Shown piece after piece: positions 63,250-64,000 of a stretch of DNA of 64,000 nucleotides. The translations under genes and the position numbers were made by a program. The stretch's first letter is position 1; each line of letters opens with the position of its first letter. Source of the stretch: Nocardioides sp. YR527. Its GTDB lineage: Bacteria > Actinomycetota > Actinomycetes > Propionibacteriales > Nocardioidaceae. Location: NCBI RefSeq assembly GCF_900101045.1, contig NZ_FNFN01000007.1, forward strand, positions 1-64,000, given 5' to 3'. The notes under the pieces are model-generated. The model searched no databases and had not been told where the DNA came from. It saw only the letters and a list, made by a program, of their open reading frames with translations.

Positions 63250-64000
63250 TCACCACCGAGACGTTGGGGGCGCGCGGTGTCGCCGTACGCGCCGGTCTGC
63301 ACCGCGGCTGGCTGGAGACGAAGTACTCGCTGACCGACGTCGGTGACATCTTCTGGATGCTCATCTTCCCGGTCAGCTTCACGGTGACTCTGTTGTTCAT
63401 GCGCGGCAGCACCGTGCCCGGCACCGACCTCGCGCTGGGCGCGATGGTGCTACCGAGCCTGATCGGGATGTCGATCGCCTTCGGTGGCCTCGCGGGCCCC
63501 GCGATGCAGATCGCCACCGACCGTGAGGACGGCACGCTGCTGCGGGCCAAGGCGACGCCCGACGGGATGCTCGGCTACCTGATCGGCAAGATCTGGTTCT
63601 TCGGGTTGACCACGCTGGCCAGCCTGGTGCTGCTCGCGATTCCCGCCGTGACGGTGATCAGCGACCTCCGGATCGACGGCCGCACGGCGCTGCTGCTCCC
63701 GGTCATCTTCGTCGTCGGCATGATCGCGACCGTCCCGATCGGATCGGCGCTGGGCTCGATCTTCAAGTCGAGCGCTCAGTCGATGCTGATCATGCTGGCC
63801 TCGATGCTGCTGATCGCGATCTCCGGCATCTTCTACCCGATCACCGCGATGCCCACGTGGCTGCAGTGGGTCGGGCAGGTCTTCCCCTTCTACTGGCTCG
63901 GGCTCGGCACGCGGTCCGCGATGATGCCTGCGGGGGCGGAGGCGGCCGAGATCGGAGACTCCTGGCGTACGGCCGAGATGTTCGCCGTCCTCGGCGTCTG
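63246..64000 (+). CDS. ABC-2-type permease (cut by window end)
   Basis: The first 251 residues of a membrane protein with five visible hydrophobic segments and the ABC-2 pattern: a re-entrant loop region (GPAMQIATDREDGTLLRAKATP), then LLIAISGIFYPITAMPTWLQWVGQVFPFYW. The gene continues past the right edge. The ATG overlaps the ATPase stop (ATGA). The only fault is truncation by the window. Confidence 0.9.
   Translation, partial: MITTETLGARGVAVRAGLHRGWLETKYSLTDVGDIFWMLIFPVSFTVTLLFMRGSTVPGTDLALGAMVLPSLIGMSIAFGGLAGPAMQIATDREDGTLLRAKATPDGMLGYLIGKIWFFGLTTLASLVLLAIPAVTVISDLRIDGRTALLLPVIFVVGMIATVPIGSALGSIFKSSAQSMLIMLASMLLIAISGIFYPITAMPTWLQWVGQVFPFYWLGLGTRSAMMPAGAEAAEIGDSWRTAEMFAVLGV

Overview
The window is 64 kb of high-GC DNA, densely packed with genes on both strands. 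Many start codons are GTG, many neighbouring genes overlap by 4 bp (ATGA, GTGA or TTGA), and many genes have a TANNNT -10 box only 6-8 nt before the start codon, so they are probably read from leaderless mRNAs. Together with the gene content (Lrp/azlCD, NMT1-type ABC transporter, DUF4245, DUF1707 pair, DUF1023 hydrolase, NDMA-dependent alcohol dehydrogenase, class I fumarase, class II GlpX) this points to an actinobacterium, most likely of the Nocardioidaceae. The genus is an inference. No tRNA, rRNA, CRISPR array, intact insertion sequence or prophage was seen.

Layout. 0-4.6 kb: rifampin ADP-ribosyltransferase, small membrane proteins, azlCD with a divergent Lrp regulator, and an XRE/MmyB-type regulator divergent from a SnoaL-like protein. 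4.6-11.8 kb: two paralogous 774-residue sulfatases flank an MFS-SRPBCC-ArsR operon, with a duplicated palindromic operator in the divergent promoter region. 12-16.8 kb: small metabolic and regulatory genes and ychF. 16.9-25.8 kb: GH1 glycosidase, a PadR/membrane-protein pair with a double operator, a PH-domain pair, a secreted BNR-repeat protein and a secreted GH3 glycosidase. 25.8-29.6 kb: an astacin-like secreted metalloprotease and an NMT1/THI5-like ABC transporter. 29.6-40.2 kb: housekeeping genes (xthA, rmuC, yciO-like, ispH, xseAB, glpX) and a molybdate operon (HTH-TOBE regulator, modABC). The xseAB genes lie between two unusual arrays of direct and inverted short repeats.

40.4-43.5 kb: a tight four-gene cassette (unknown protein, WXG100/EspC-like small protein, DUF1023 hydrolase with a coiled-coil N-terminus, lipoprotein) that looks like a type VII secretion effector unit without its secretion machine. 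43.5-51.7 kb: hydrolase/TetR pair, CtaG-like protein, an orphan sugar-type ABC ATPase, a membrane-anchored sulfatase, two DUF1707 proteins and an imine-reductase-like enzyme. 51.7-57.5 kb: a complete thiamin operon thiE-thiO-thiS-thiG-tenI-like-thiD-thiC behind a TPP riboswitch; the tenI-like gene carries an in-frame palindromic element. 57.5-64 kb: an AcoR-like regulator divergent from an NDMA-dependent alcohol dehydrogenase, fumarase and an ABC exporter that runs off the window.

How the parts work together: the thiamin operon contains all enzymes for the HMP branch (ThiC, ThiD), the thiazole branch (ThiO, ThiS, ThiG, TenI-like) and their coupling (ThiE). The mod genes form a self-contained molybdate uptake and sensing unit. 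Several accessory loci pair a regulator with a divergent or co-transcribed target and show inverted repeats between them.
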